Assembly (NCBI GenBank): GCA_965221135.1 | Contig: CBDCRZ010000127.1 | Location: 248,001-312,000 of the forward strand | From: Sansalvadorimonas sp965221135 | GTDB taxonomy: Bacteria; Pseudomonadota; Gammaproteobacteria; Pseudomonadales; Endozoicomonadaceae | Length of the DNA stretch: 64,000 nt | Direction of reading: 5' to 3' | Shown here: positions 44,019 through 53,372 of the stretch, in pieces | Layout of the letters: each line of letters opens with the position of its first letter | Numbering within the stretch: position 1 is the first letter of the stretch | Program-made: the position numbers and the translations under genes | The notes under the pieces: model-generated | Told to the model about the DNA's origin: nothing | The model's database searches: none | Seen by the model: only the letters and a program-made list of their open reading frames with translations

Positions 44019-44600
44019 ATGGCAAGACCTCAAAAGTACGACAGAGATGACGTTATAGAAGCCGCCAAGCAGCTGTTCTGGAAACAAGGCTACAAAACGT
44101 CATCTGTCCCTGACCTTCAGGATGCAACGGGCCTTAAACCAGGAAGTCTCTACCAGGCTTTTGGCAATAAAGATGGCCTGTTGAAAGAAGTTCTGGACAG
44201 CTACGCTCAAGGCACGCTGAACTGCCTCAATGAACTAGAGGCCAGTAGCCGTACAATTTCAGAAATGGTCGAAAAATTTCTTCATCGACAGGCGGAAGCG
44301 GCATGCGGCGAAGATGCCAATGGCTGCCTGCTGGTGAACTCCCTGCTTGAGTTTCATGGTCATGATAAAGACCTCGAAAGCCATGTCAGAGAAAGACTGC
44401 AAGCTATAGAAAAGCGCATGCTCGCCGCTCTCGAACGAGGCAAGACCAATGGTGAGTTTGCAGGTAATATGAACTGCCAGGAAAAAGCCTCTGCGATAAT
44501 GACCTCTGTCTGGGGTATTGGTGTAGCCGCCAGAGTCAATCCGGACAAGGAACACCTGAACAGTTTTGCCACTACGATTCTTGCCAGCCTGAAAGCATAA
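44019..44600 (+). CDS. TetR/AcrR-family repressor
   Basis: 193 residues. N-terminal helix-turn-helix (KYDRDDVIEAAKQLFWKQGY, SVPDLQDATGLKPGSLYQAF, NKDGLLKEVL) of the TetR family. The ligand domain has ANGCLLVNSLLEF, the Cys-containing helix seen in redox or electrophile-responsive members related to NemR. With a peroxiredoxin-like gene opposite and a palindrome between them, oxidative or electrophile stress sensing is a reasonable inference. Confidence 0.92.
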   Translation: MARPQKYDRDDVIEAAKQLFWKQGYKTSSVPDLQDATGLKPGSLYQAFGNKDGLLKEVLDSYAQGTLNCLNELEASSRTISEMVEKFLHRQAEAACGEDANGCLLVNSLLEFHGHDKDLESHVRERLQAIEKRMLAALERGKTNGEFAGNMNCQEKASAIMTSVWGIGVAARVNPDKEHLNSFATTILASLKA

Positions 44601-44647
44601 AAACCTGCCTCAAAGCAGGTTGGTTTGTATGATCCTCTTTAGCCCTG

Positions 44648-44856
44648 GCAGCCTGTCGGACTTAACCGACCGTAGCGAGAAAAATACCGGTTTGAGACAG
44701 TTTTTATGCTAATTCGAGGCGAATAGTGGTTCTATTAAACGAGGATCAGCATAAAAAATAGCCAAATCCGGCTTTTTCATACGACGGGATGGATGCAGGA
44801 GCTAGGGTAACGCAGGAGCAGTTGCCGGTAGGTCAGTGTTAAGTCCGACAGACTGC
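44648..44856. repeat. 209-bp MITE-like element with nested inverted repeats
   Basis: Outer 19-base inverted repeats GCAGCCTGTCGGACTTAAC (44648-44666) and GTTAAGTCCGACAGACTGC (44838-44856), one mismatch. Inside is a second perfect pair, TTTTTATGCT (44701-44710) / AGCATAAAAA (44748-44757). No coding capacity. Looks like a non-autonomous element; the ends may match an IS elsewhere in the genome. Confidence 0.7.
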
Positions 44857-44963
44857 AAGAGGAAAAGGCAGAGCTAATTTCCGGTCCAGTCTCAGGTGAA
44901 AAGGCTTCAGCATCAAACGCGCCCCCTGAGAAAATTGGGTCACGATCAATGAAAATAACCAAA

Positions 44964-45890
44964 TCAATCAATTTTTTCCCTGCTTCTCCGCAAACTGCGC
45001 ACCATTTTTATGCAAATCGAACATGACAGTGTTCCTATCGCAGAAGCCAGGGCATAGGCTGTTCCTTTTGCTATTATCCATTGTTTTGTATTCACGCTGC
45101 AGGGTTCATACTCCGGGCCTGTTATCGTTAATGTCCTGTATTTATACCTCAAGTCCTGCCAACAGCTCGCTACGAAAGAATACAATGCCTCCTTTGACGG
45201 GTGCAGGTACATATCTCTCTTTCGCTGGGGTATATTGAGTCTATAATCGGTCGCGACAGTAAAACCTTTCTGGAGTGCTCCGTCTGCAGTTCTTTTGACA
45301 CAGAAAACATCAAAAGCACCGAAAAGTATGAGATCGTGAATGCCCCTGGCACGTAGCATTTCTTCCAGAAATACACGACCATCACCGCCGACCTTTATCA
45401 TCTCTTCCTCTATTAAGCATTCTCGATAAAATGCATCATCACAGTTTTTTATAAGTCGATTTTTTTCCCTGCAACTCTCAATCGCCTGTCTATGAGCAGG
45501 CAAAGTCCGCCCATAACCCTGATAATTAATGTCAAAGACAGATAACTGAGGCTTTTTCGCAACAGCTTTAATAAAAGCAATCTGATTTCTAAAAACCTGC
45601 TCTGCAATATCATCAGGGTAATCTTTTTCAAATTCACTCTGCATATCAATCACCAGAACGCCAACCTTCCGATCTTCTATCAACAGCTTTTCTACATGCT
45701 TCACCAAGTCTGTATGTGCTGCATTGCTTTCAACCGACTCTAACAGGCAAGCTTCTGGTTCGAAGGCACGGCACTCTCTGTCAGAATACATTCCAGCACT
45801 GCGAACAGACTCATCCAGACTCAGATTATTCCTGGCAGGTAATAACGGTGATCGCTCTTTTACACCTTTGAAGCCACTCATATTCTGCAT
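44964..45890 (-). CDS. Isochorismatase-like cysteine hydrolase with a C-terminal membrane segment
   Basis: About 308 residues. Isochorismatase/nicotinamidase fold with the Asp-Lys-Cys triad: Asp82 in VGVLVIDMQSEF, Lys148 in RLIKNCDDAF and Cys197 in LILFGAFDVFCVKRTADGAL, followed by GFTVATDYRL. Near the C terminus a hydrophobic stretch (WIIAKGTAYALASAIGTLSC) followed by a basic tail (MVRSLRRSREK) suggests a membrane anchor with a positively charged cytoplasmic end. The N-terminal 75 residues are extra. Start ATG 45890 has AAAGGAAAAG upstream; the frame extends 17 codons more. Substrate unknown. The tail-anchor is not usual for the family. Confidence 0.8.
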   Translation of the reverse strand: MQNMSGFKGVKERSPLLPARNNLSLDESVRSAGMYSDRECRAFEPEACLLESVESNAAHTDLVKHVEKLLIEDRKVGVLVIDMQSEFEKDYPDDIAEQVFRNQIAFIKAVAKKPQLSVFDINYQGYGRTLPAHRQAIESCREKNRLIKNCDDAFYRECLIEEEMIKVGGDGRVFLEEMLRARGIHDLILFGAFDVFCVKRTADGALQKGFTVATDYRLNIPQRKRDMYLHPSKEALYSFVASCWQDLRYKYRTLTITGPEYEPCSVNTKQWIIAKGTAYALASAIGTLSCSICIKMVRSLRRSREKID

Positions 45891-46310
45891 GGCAATTCTT
45901 TTCCTTTTTATGGGAAACACAGTGAGTAGACAAAAATGCAAGGTTGTTAGTTCACGGAGGAAGCACTACCTGTTTTGTGGCGATACCGTTTAACGAAAAA
46001 AGGTACGGAAGATTCCGCACAGAAAAATGAGCCTGTCCGAAAGCACCTAACCAGACTGCTAGTCATACTAACAGGGCCCATAAGCCAGACTCGTCATTAG
46101 TACGTTCGCGAGACCGAATAAATTCCAACAGCAAGCATCTGAACGGCTTTTTATATACGAAAACCGCCAGCTTCCAGATATAAAAAAACCAGCCTGTTCC
46201 CAGACTGGTTTTTTATGTGCATTGAACGCTTTTTATAACAGTGCTTCTATACCGGCGATGCCCTTTGTTAGAAACGCTTTCGTTATAAATGCTCCGTTAA
46301 AAATGCCCTG
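45891..46310. other. Intergenic region between the hydrolase and deoD, with deo terminator
   Basis: About 420 bp with no gene. Contains the terminator 46182-46214 for the minus-strand deo operon and the promoter region of the hydrolase gene. Confidence 0.6.
46182..46214 (-). terminator. Terminator of the deo operon
   Basis: AAAAAACCAG / CTGGTTTTTT outer stem with an inner CTG/CAG pair and flanking A/T runs. Confidence 0.88.
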
Positions 46311-47021
46311 TTACAAAGACATAACGGCATTCAGGCCCACTTCAATCATCTCATTGAAAGAGTTCTGACGTGCTTCAGCGTCCAGCGCTTCACCGGTACG
46401 GATATGATCGCTGACCGTACAAATGGCCAGACCATTAGCACCAAACTCAGCACATACGCCGTAAAGGCCAGCCGCTTCCATCTCTACACCCAGAACTCCG
46501 TACTTTTCCATCACGTCGAACATGGTGGTGTCCGGGTTGTAGAACAGGTCTGCTGAGAACAGGTTACCGACTTTTATGTTCACACCCTGCTGACGAGCAG
46601 CTGCTACGGACTTTTCCAGCAGATTGAAGTCACTGATGGCTGCAAAGTCATGATCTTTGAAACGGATACGGTTCACCTTGGAGTCGGTGCAGGCACCCAT
46701 ACCAATAACAACATCACGGACTTTTACGTCGTGGGAGATAGCACCACAGCTACCCACACGAATCAGATTTTTCAGACCGTATTCAGTGATCAGCTCTTTG
46801 TAATAGATAGAGGCAGAAGGAATACCCATGCCAGACCCCATAACGGAAATACGCTTGCCTTTATACTCCCCTGTGTAACCCAGCATATTGCGAACATTGG
46901 TCACTTCTTCATGGCTGTCGAAGAAGGTTTCAACAATATACTTTGCGCGCAGAGGGTCACCGGGCATCAATACCGTTTCAGCGAAGGCACCGGCGGGGGC
47001 ATTAATGTGGGGAGTTGCCAT
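46311..47021 (-). CDS. deoD: Purine nucleoside phosphorylase, DeoD type
   Basis: 236 residues. It cleaves purine (deoxy)nucleosides with phosphate. Conserved MATPHINAPAGAFAETVLMPGDPLRAKYI, phosphate-site Arg in VTNVRNMLGYTGEYKG, GSGMGIPSASIY, and VLGVEMEAAGLYGV with the nucleoside-binding Glu; catalytic Asp in CTVSDHI. Last gene of deoCABD, 93 bp after deoB, followed by the terminator. Confidence 0.97.
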   Translation of the reverse strand: MATPHINAPAGAFAETVLMPGDPLRAKYIVETFFDSHEEVTNVRNMLGYTGEYKGKRISVMGSGMGIPSASIYYKELITEYGLKNLIRVGSCGAISHDVKVRDVVIGMGACTDSKVNRIRFKDHDFAAISDFNLLEKSVAAARQQGVNIKVGNLFSADLFYNPDTTMFDVMEKYGVLGVEMEAAGLYGVCAEFGANGLAICTVSDHIRTGEALDAEARQNSFNEMIEVGLNAVMSL

Positions 47022-47114
47022 AGTTTCAATCCTCTGGCTGCCGGGCTCAAAATCTCAGCAGCCTGTTAGTCAATTACACCGTCTCTTTTACGCCTGCGGA
47101 TAAAAAAGCAGACT

Positions 47115-48341
47115 TTAAACAATCTCTTTCAGGAAACTGGCGCCGTAATCCAGCCTGGGCAGATCAAAGTGATCGGCCAGTGTCTGCCCCAAATCCGCAA
47201 AGGTATCACGACCACCCAAATCAACAGCTTTAACCCCTGGACCAGAAAACAACACTGGCACGTTTTCACGGGTATGGTCAGAACCATGCCAGCTGGGGTC
47301 ACAACCATGGTCTGCAGTCATCACCAGCAGATCGCCGGGCTGGAGTTTGCTCACCAACTCGGGCAAACGACGATCAAAGTCTTCGAGACCCGCGGCATAA
47401 CCCGGTATATCACGGCGATGACCATAGGCTGAGTCAAAATCAACAAAATTGGTAAACACCAGGGCACGGTCGCCTGCTGTTGCCATTTCTGCCAGCGTCG
47501 TATCGAACAGGTCATCAAAACCTGTGGCTTTCACCTTACGGGTCACACCCTGGTGGGCGAAAATATCGGCAATTTTTCCCACGCTGATGACATGGCCACC
47601 GCTTTCACTCAGTCGATCCAGCAAAGTGGGAGCCGGAGGCACAACAGAGAAGTCACGACGGTTACCGGTTCGGACAAAGTCAGAAGGATCCTTACCCACA
47701 AACGGGCGGGCAATCACACGACCAATGTTGTAATCATCCAGCAGCCGGCGAGTGGTTTCACACAGTTTGATCAGGTTATCCAGACCAAAGGTCTCTTCAT
47801 GACAGGCAATCTGGAACACACTGTCGGCCGAGGTATACACAATCGGCTTGCCGGTGCGCATATGCTCTTCACCCAGATCGGCGATAATGGTGGTACCCGA
47901 AGAGTGACAGTTACCCAGAACACCAGGCAGGCCTGCTTCTTCAATCAGCTTGTCCAGCAGCTCTTGTGGGAAGCTGTTTTTTGTATCAGAGAAATAGCCC
48001 CAGTCAAACAGGACAGGCACACCGGTCATTTCCCAGTGGCCGCTGGGTGTATCTTTACCGCTGGAAAGCTCACCAGCATAAGCGTAAGAACCCGCTGTAG
48101 CAGGAGCTTCATCCATACCTTCCGCCCAGTAGCCCGTCGAATTCTTATGCGCATGAAGCAGACCGAGGCTGGTCAGGTTAGGAAGCTTCAGAGGACCACT
48201 GCGCTGAATATCAGCACGGCCGTTCGCACACGCCTCAGCGATATGACCGAGAGTATCTGCGCCGGTGTCACCAAATTTATCGGCATCTGCTGCGGCACCA
48301 ATTCCAAAGGAATCCAGCACCAGAATAATGGCTCTTTTCAT
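47115..48341 (-). CDS. deoB: Phosphopentomutase
   Basis: 408 residues (E. coli 407). It interconverts (deoxy)ribose 1- and 5-phosphates. Metal-binding sequences of the alkaline phosphatase superfamily: VLDSFGIGAAADADKFGDTG at the N terminus, SGKDTPSGHWEM (with the phosphorylated Thr), and TADHGCDPSWHGSDHTREN near the C terminus. Two bases after deoA, so translationally coupled. Confidence 0.97.
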   Translation of the reverse strand: MKRAIILVLDSFGIGAAADADKFGDTGADTLGHIAEACANGRADIQRSGPLKLPNLTSLGLLHAHKNSTGYWAEGMDEAPATAGSYAYAGELSSGKDTPSGHWEMTGVPVLFDWGYFSDTKNSFPQELLDKLIEEAGLPGVLGNCHSSGTTIIADLGEEHMRTGKPIVYTSADSVFQIACHEETFGLDNLIKLCETTRRLLDDYNIGRVIARPFVGKDPSDFVRTGNRRDFSVVPPAPTLLDRLSESGGHVISVGKIADIFAHQGVTRKVKATGFDDLFDTTLAEMATAGDRALVFTNFVDFDSAYGHRRDIPGYAAGLEDFDRRLPELVSKLQPGDLLVMTADHGCDPSWHGSDHTRENVPVLFSGPGVKAVDLGGRDTFADLGQTLADHFDLPRLDYGASFLKEIV

Positions 48342-48343
48342 TA

Positions 48344-49666
48344 TTAACCTTCGATACGCTCATAAACTGTAGGCAGGGTTTCCGGACGCTTTTCACCAAA
48401 GGTGACCGCTTCACGCACCATGACCGCAGCCTGCTCCCAGGACTCTTCGGTATTGGCATGAATAACGGCCAGCGTATCATCAGCTGATACAGAACGTCCC
48501 AGTTCCGCCACATTCGTCAGGCCTACACTGTAATCCAGTGCATCGCCGGGGGTTCGTCGACCTCCGCCCATTTGCACAACTGCCAGACCCAGTTGACGCC
48601 CATCCACACCAGTAATATACCCGGATATACCCGCTTTCACAGGCTTGATCACTTTGGCTTTGGGCAGGTACTGGTCGTAATTCTCTACAAAATCCGCAGG
48701 GCCGCCCAAACCTTCCACCATACGACTAAACACAGCCGTTGCACGACCGTCGTCCAGCACAGTCAGTAGCCTGGTACGTGCCTCTTCAAGGTCGGATTCC
48801 TGCCTGGCTGACACCAGAACTTCAGCCCCAAGAGACAGGGTCACTTCCAGCAAACGTGGTGCACGGTGAACACCGGTAAGAAAGCGAACAGCTTCCGCAA
48901 CTTCAACGGCATTACCAGCACTGGATGCCAGACACTGACTCATATCGGTAAGCAGCACCGTGGTTTTCACACCTGCATCGGTTGCCACACGGGCAATACT
49001 TTCACCCAGTTCACGGGAAGCTTCGTAGGTGGGCATAAATGCACCACTGCCGACTTTTACATCCATCACCAGTGACTCCAGCCCTTCGGCCAGTTTCTTG
49101 GCCAGGATGGAAGCGGTAATCAGGTCGATGGAATCAACAGTAGAGGTCACATCGCGAATCGCATAAATACGTTTGTCGGCAGGAGCCAGTTCACCGGTCT
49201 GGCTGACAATCGCCACACCCGCTTCCTTCACCACTTTACGGAACAGAGACTCTTCCACATTGGTCTGGTAGCCGGGAATGCTGTCAAGTTTATCCAGTGT
49301 GCCGCCGGTATGACCAAGGCCACGACCAGAGATCATTGGCACATAGCAACCACAGGCGGCCAGCATGGGACCCAGCATCAGGCTAACCACATCACCCACG
49401 CCACCGGTGGAGTGTTTATCCACAATCGGGCCTTTCAGGCCTTCACCATCCCAGCTCATTACAATGCCGGAGTCGCGCATGGCTTTGGTGAGGGCTGTGC
49501 GTTCGTCCATCTCCATACCCTGGAAATAGATCGCCATAGCAAAAGCACCCACCTGACACTCCGAAACCGAGTCGTCAGTCACGCCCATAATAAAATTTCG
49601 GATATCTTCCTCAGACAGTTTTAACCCGTCACGTTTACGACGAATCACCTCTTGTGGAAGAAACAT
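48344..49666 (-). CDS. deoA: Thymidine phosphorylase
   Basis: 440 residues, same as E. coli DeoA. It converts thymidine and phosphate to thymine and deoxyribose 1-phosphate. Visible motifs: N-terminal RRKRDGLKLSEEDIRNFI, VDKHSTGGVGDVVSLMLGP (phosphate site), MISGRGLGHTGGTLDKLDSI (family signature) and VMDVKVGSGAFM. One base after deoC. Confidence 0.97.
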   Translation of the reverse strand: MFLPQEVIRRKRDGLKLSEEDIRNFIMGVTDDSVSECQVGAFAMAIYFQGMEMDERTALTKAMRDSGIVMSWDGEGLKGPIVDKHSTGGVGDVVSLMLGPMLAACGCYVPMISGRGLGHTGGTLDKLDSIPGYQTNVEESLFRKVVKEAGVAIVSQTGELAPADKRIYAIRDVTSTVDSIDLITASILAKKLAEGLESLVMDVKVGSGAFMPTYEASRELGESIARVATDAGVKTTVLLTDMSQCLASSAGNAVEVAEAVRFLTGVHRAPRLLEVTLSLGAEVLVSARQESDLEEARTRLLTVLDDGRATAVFSRMVEGLGGPADFVENYDQYLPKAKVIKPVKAGISGYITGVDGRQLGLAVVQMGGGRRTPGDALDYSVGLTNVAELGRSVSADDTLAVIHANTEESWEQAAVMVREAVTFGEKRPETLPTVYERIEG

Positions 49667-49667
49667 A

Positions 49668-50441
49668 TCAGTAGCCTCCGGCGTCGACGTGATCTTCAGC
49701 CAGACCCAGAGTCTTCAGAAGGTTTGGCAGCAGGCTGCTGGCACCAAAGCGATAATGGGAAGAGTTAATCCACTCGGCACCGAGAATTTCAGCGGCAATG
49801 TCCAGGTGCTCCCTGGCATCTTCCGCAGTACGCACACCACCGGCAGGTTTAAAGCCCACATCTTTACCGCTTTCTTTAATAGCAGTCAGCATAATACGGG
49901 CAGATTCCGGGGTGGCATTGACAGGCACCTTGCCTGTGGAAGTCTTGATAAAGTCGGCACCAGCATTGATGGAAATATCACTGGCTTTTCGAATAAGGGC
50001 CGGGTTTTTCAACTCACCGGTTTCAATAATCACTTTCAGGAGTGCACGGTTGCCGCAGGCATCTTTAGCGGCCTTAACCAGATCAAATCCAATCTGCTCA
50101 TCGCCTTCAATCAGGGCTCGGTAAGGAAAAACAACATCCACTTCATCCGCCCCCAGCTCAACCGCTTCTGTGGTTTCACGACGAGCCAGTTCTACATCCG
50201 CCTTACCCGCCGGAAAGTTGGTCACGGTTGCTACTTTCACATGGGAGAGACCCAGCTCTTTCAGGGTTTTCTGGGCGATAGGAACAAAGCGGGGAAACAC
50301 ACAAACAGCCGCAGTATTACCTGCTGGCGTTTTTGAACTTTTGCAGAGGGCGATTATGCGGGCAGGTGTATCATCATCATTCAGAGAGGTATTATCCATC
50401 AAGGACAGCGCAAGCTTACTGGTGGCATGCATATCTGACAT
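49668..50441 (-). CDS. deoC: Deoxyribose-phosphate aldolase
   Basis: 257 residues (E. coli 259). It cleaves deoxyribose 5-phosphate to glyceraldehyde 3-phosphate and acetaldehyde, completing the route from deoxynucleosides to central metabolism. Schiff-base Lys in GADFIKTSTGKV, second Lys in VGFKPAGGVRTAEDA, and DEVDVVFPYRAL. ATG 50441 fits the family N terminus (MSDMHATSKLALSLMDNTSL) with GGAGAA upstream; the frame extends 15 codons further. First gene of the operon. Confidence 0.97.
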   Translation of the reverse strand: MSDMHATSKLALSLMDNTSLNDDDTPARIIALCKSSKTPAGNTAAVCVFPRFVPIAQKTLKELGLSHVKVATVTNFPAGKADVELARRETTEAVELGADEVDVVFPYRALIEGDEQIGFDLVKAAKDACGNRALLKVIIETGELKNPALIRKASDISINAGADFIKTSTGKVPVNATPESARIMLTAIKESGKDVGFKPAGGVRTAEDAREHLDIAAEILGAEWINSSHYRFGASSLLPNLLKTLGLAEDHVDAGGY

Positions 50442-51282
50442 CACTCTTTTCTCCACTCTTTTCCTTTTAGGCCGGACCACAAACAAAAACGGGCGGTATC
50501 GACAACGTCATTCGAGCCGGTTAACGATATCCATCGCCACAGACCAGGCTTTCTGCTCTATCCGCGCCATTCAGACGACAGTCGTAGAACAGCCCCGTGA
50601 CGACATAACAAGCGATAGTTCAACGCAACGTCCCCACACAGGATAGCGACGGATGACAACTTGGCAAAAACCACGGGATAAAAAGTCTTGAAAAGCGCGG
50701 CTAATCAAACAAACGATGGTTCCACTCTATACAGTGTATTTAACCTGCACATCAGGGAACAGAGAACATTGTTCTATAAATGAAACCAGAACGCTCTTGA
50801 CCTGCATCAAACCAGAACAGGCTTTCTCAGCATTACACTTCTTAGCATTAAACTTCTTAGCACTTCTTAGCATAAAACTTCTTAGCATAAAGCCAGGCAG
50901 TTATATTTATTTGATACATAAAAAGAACCCCCACTGCGATGCAATAGGGGTATTAAGTATCAGGTATTACTCGCTCAACCTGCCACATCGGGAATCGCGA
51001 TCTCACGAAGAGATCAAGCGATAGCGTTGATGGAGGATTCACCCAAATCCGGCACCAAAAACAGGATTCCTGCTGCCCTGAGCAGCAAGTGAGGCTATCT
51101 TAACGGCTACTCACTTTTAGAAAAAACGCATTATTTTGCATGCACGTTCAGTTTTTTTGACAGAATCTGGCGTATTCCGACTGAATTCAAGAACCACCGA
51201 ACCTGCTATGAAACGCTCTCATTACAGCCTGCCATTAAAGCCAGCTATCCAGTGATCGCCAAAACACCTTAAACGTAGACTC
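50442..51282. other. Divergent regulatory region between deo operon and LysR gene
   Basis: About 840 bp without a convincing gene. Contains a small direct-repeat cluster (50838-50887) and must hold the deo promoter. No clear CytR/DeoR site found by eye. Confidence 0.55.
50838..50887. repeat. Four direct copies of CTTCTTAGCA
   Basis: Copies start at 50838, 50853, 50863 and 50878 (spacings 15, 10, 15), most followed by TTAAA or TAAAA. Could be a simple-sequence expansion or spaced protein sites. Confidence 0.7.
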
Positions 51283-52236
51283 ATGATTCAAACTGACGCT
51301 TTACAGATTATTCAAGCCGTTGCCCGCTTTGGAAATTTCACGACAGCCGCACGCCACTTGCATAAAGTGCCTTCTGCCATCAGCTATAGCGTTCGCAAAG
51401 TCGAAGAGCAGCTTGGTGCACAACTGTTTCTTAGAGACAGCCGCCGTGTAGAACTTACACCCGCTGGCGAATATTTTATTAATAAATCCCAGACGATCCT
51501 GGATGACCTGAGCCATTTGAGCAGCATGGTTTCTCAAATCTCCACAGGTGTAGAAGCCGAGCTGCACATTGTCGTCGACAATATCGTCAATCAGGGCCCC
51601 GTTCAGGATTTAGCGACGGCATTCCAGAAAGAGTTCCCGGAAACAACACTGTTTATCCGCAATGAAATATATATTGGTTGCTGGGAAGCACTGTTCGACA
51701 ACCAGTGTCAGCTGGCGATTGGTGCCCCAATGAATATCCCTGAAGAGATTCACGCCAACAGCTGTTTCGACTGGCGCACTATGGGGCCTCTGAACTGGCA
51801 GCTGGTGATGTCACCCAACCACCCTCTGGTCAGTCTGCCAGAAGGTGTCACCATCTCGGTTGATGATATTTCCAGCTATACCACCCTCGCAGTAGAAGAC
51901 TCCGCCCGCATACTTCACCATGGCGGTGACAGCATTACCCGACAGGGTAAAAATCTGATTATGCCGTCCTTCCGTCAGGCCCTTGCTTATTGCGCCAGCA
52001 GTGACGCTCTGTGCATGGTACCGGCACACTTTGCTGCTCACTGGCTCGCATCAGGGAAACTCATCACCAAACCAGCACGCGACCTGCCCTACAACCCTGA
52101 ATGTCTGATGGCCTGGAACAAAGACAATATGGGGGCTGCCCTGAAGTGGTGCCTCAAGTGGCTGGGTACTCAAAAGACCCTGACCAGGCACTGGCTTTCC
52201 CCCCGGCCTGACCTAGCGGCTCTGGATATTTTCTAA
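51283..52236 (+). CDS. LysR-family transcriptional regulator
   Basis: 317 residues. N-terminal winged HTH: ALQIIQAVARFGNFTTAARHLHKVPSAISYSVRKVEEQLG, strikingly close to the VARxGSFxxAAxxLHxVPSAVSY pattern of E. coli PunR (YdhB), an activator in purine nucleoside transport. C-terminal periplasmic-binding-like effector domain (LHIVVDNIVNQGPVQDLATAF, then FRQALAYCASSDALCMVPAHFA). It is divergent from deoCABD, so a nucleoside-linked role is a plausible inference, but the 840-bp gap weakens it. Confidence 0.9.
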   Translation: MIQTDALQIIQAVARFGNFTTAARHLHKVPSAISYSVRKVEEQLGAQLFLRDSRRVELTPAGEYFINKSQTILDDLSHLSSMVSQISTGVEAELHIVVDNIVNQGPVQDLATAFQKEFPETTLFIRNEIYIGCWEALFDNQCQLAIGAPMNIPEEIHANSCFDWRTMGPLNWQLVMSPNHPLVSLPEGVTISVDDISSYTTLAVEDSARILHHGGDSITRQGKNLIMPSFRQALAYCASSDALCMVPAHFAAHWLASGKLITKPARDLPYNPECLMAWNKDNMGAALKWCLKWLGTQKTLTRHWLSPRPDLAALDIF

Positions 52237-52314
52237 AAACACACTGAAGTGCCACTTTTTTGGGTACAATACTCCCGATCCAAACAATAAATAATTATAA
52301 AATCGGGAGACGGC

Positions 52315-52701
52315 ATGCTTTATGTATCCCACCTGTGCGGCAAGGGTCGTGGTGTCCTGACCAGTAAAAAAATTGAACGGGATAGTGTTATCGAGCGCTG
52401 CCCGGTCATTCCTATTCCTGCCGGGGAAGTCCAAAACCTCAAAAGCACCGAACTCAATAACTACTACTTCTGCTGGGGTAAAGACCAGGAAAGCGCAGCC
52501 ATCGCTCTTGGAATGGGCTCCATCTATAACCACTCTTATACACCCAATGCCCTTTATCGCCCTTGCCTTGACGAGAACATGCTTGAAATCGTGGCGATTA
52601 AAAACATTCACCCCAATGAAGAGATCACCTTTAACTACAACGGTTCCCCCAATGATCAGGCGCCGCTCTGGGGCAAAGACAATATTGAGTGGATTAGCTA
52701 G
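52315..52701 (+). CDS. SET-domain protein (putative protein-lysine methyltransferase)
   Basis: 128 residues, essentially a bare SET domain. GKGRGVLTSKKIERDSVIE is the N-terminal SET strand pair with the SAM-binding GxG; GMGSIYNHSYTPNA contains the NHS-P-A catalytic/SAM motif; ITFNYNGSP carries the conserved Tyr motif. There are no pre-SET zinc cysteines and only a very short post-SET. SET proteins are mainly eukaryotic, but small free-standing ones occur in bacteria. Substrate unknown. Starts 79 bp after the LysR gene. Confidence 0.88.
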   Translation: MLYVSHLCGKGRGVLTSKKIERDSVIERCPVIPIPAGEVQNLKSTELNNYYFCWGKDQESAAIALGMGSIYNHSYTPNALYRPCLDENMLEIVAIKNIHPNEEITFNYNGSPNDQAPLWGKDNIEWIS

Positions 52702-52764
52702 AGATCAATGAAACCTTGTGCCTGACATAGTGGTATATACGCCTGTTCAAAAACAGTCATTATT

Positions 52765-52786
52765 ATTATCGTCATTTCACGATAAT
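52765..52786. promoter_or_regulatory. Palindrome upstream of ArsR-type regulator
   Basis: Perfect 8+6+8 inverted repeat ATTATCGT-CATTTC-ACGATAAT, ending 19 bp before the GTG at 52806. A position and symmetry typical of an autoregulatory operator. Confidence 0.6.
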
Positions 52787-52805
52787 GGCCAGGTGGTAAC
52801 TACGA

Positions 52806-53213
52806 GTGCAAGATTCAATGGTAAGCAGACCCACGCCGGAACAGGCTCCAACACCATCAGTATTAGATGACGAGGGGTGCCAGCGCGAACTTCCTACCAT
52901 TCATAAAGGCCATGACGCCGTTGCATTTGAAAAAGAACTGGCGGCCTGTGCAAAAGCCCTGGCCCACCCTGCCCGGATTCGGCTGATACGCATTCTGGCG
53001 GCCAGCTCTGGTTGTTTGGGCTATGAGTTGATAAAAGATCTCGACCTGACTCAGTCCACCGTTTCTGAACATCTTCGAATACTGAAAAAAGCCGGTTTTG
53101 TTCATGCGGAGATACATCACCCACGCACCTGCTTCAGCCTGAATCGGAGGGCTTTGGAGAAATACCAGCTCCATCTGGGTAACTATTCTACAAACCGCTA
53201 CAAAATATCTTAA
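52806..53213 (+). CDS. ArsR-type winged-helix regulator
   Basis: 135 residues. A 40-residue Pro-rich lead, then the ArsR fold: ACAKALAHPARIRLIRILAA, LGYELIKDLDLTQSTVSEHLRIL (recognition helix) and the wing GFVHAEIHHPRTCFSLN. Metal ligands are not obvious: only two or three Cys are scattered. GTG start with AGGTGG nine bases upstream; ATG 52818 is possible. A perfect palindrome sits just upstream. Target genes not evident. Confidence 0.88.
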   Translation: MQDSMVSRPTPEQAPTPSVLDDEGCQRELPTIHKGHDAVAFEKELAACAKALAHPARIRLIRILAASSGCLGYELIKDLDLTQSTVSEHLRILKKAGFVHAEIHHPRTCFSLNRRALEKYQLHLGNYSTNRYKIS

Positions 53214-53372
53214 AAACGTCTACTTTTGGGGTGTGAAAAATGTTCATTCTTCAGCATCAAACACAGCCTCTGCATTAACGCCTGCCCCCTTCACCACCGT
53301 GCAGGTCATCCTGACAAGCAGGAGCACATTCAGCTTAAACAGCAGGCCAACCAGTGGCATGCTATGTGGTAA

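Noticed and set aside
47553..48347. 264-codon frame antisense to deoB
   Set aside because: Shadow of a conserved enzyme gene; no protein-like features.
50716..51024. 102-codon frame between deoC and the LysR gene
   Set aside because: Coincides with the CTTCTTAGCA repeats, which create the LLSIK-type repetition; no initiation signal.
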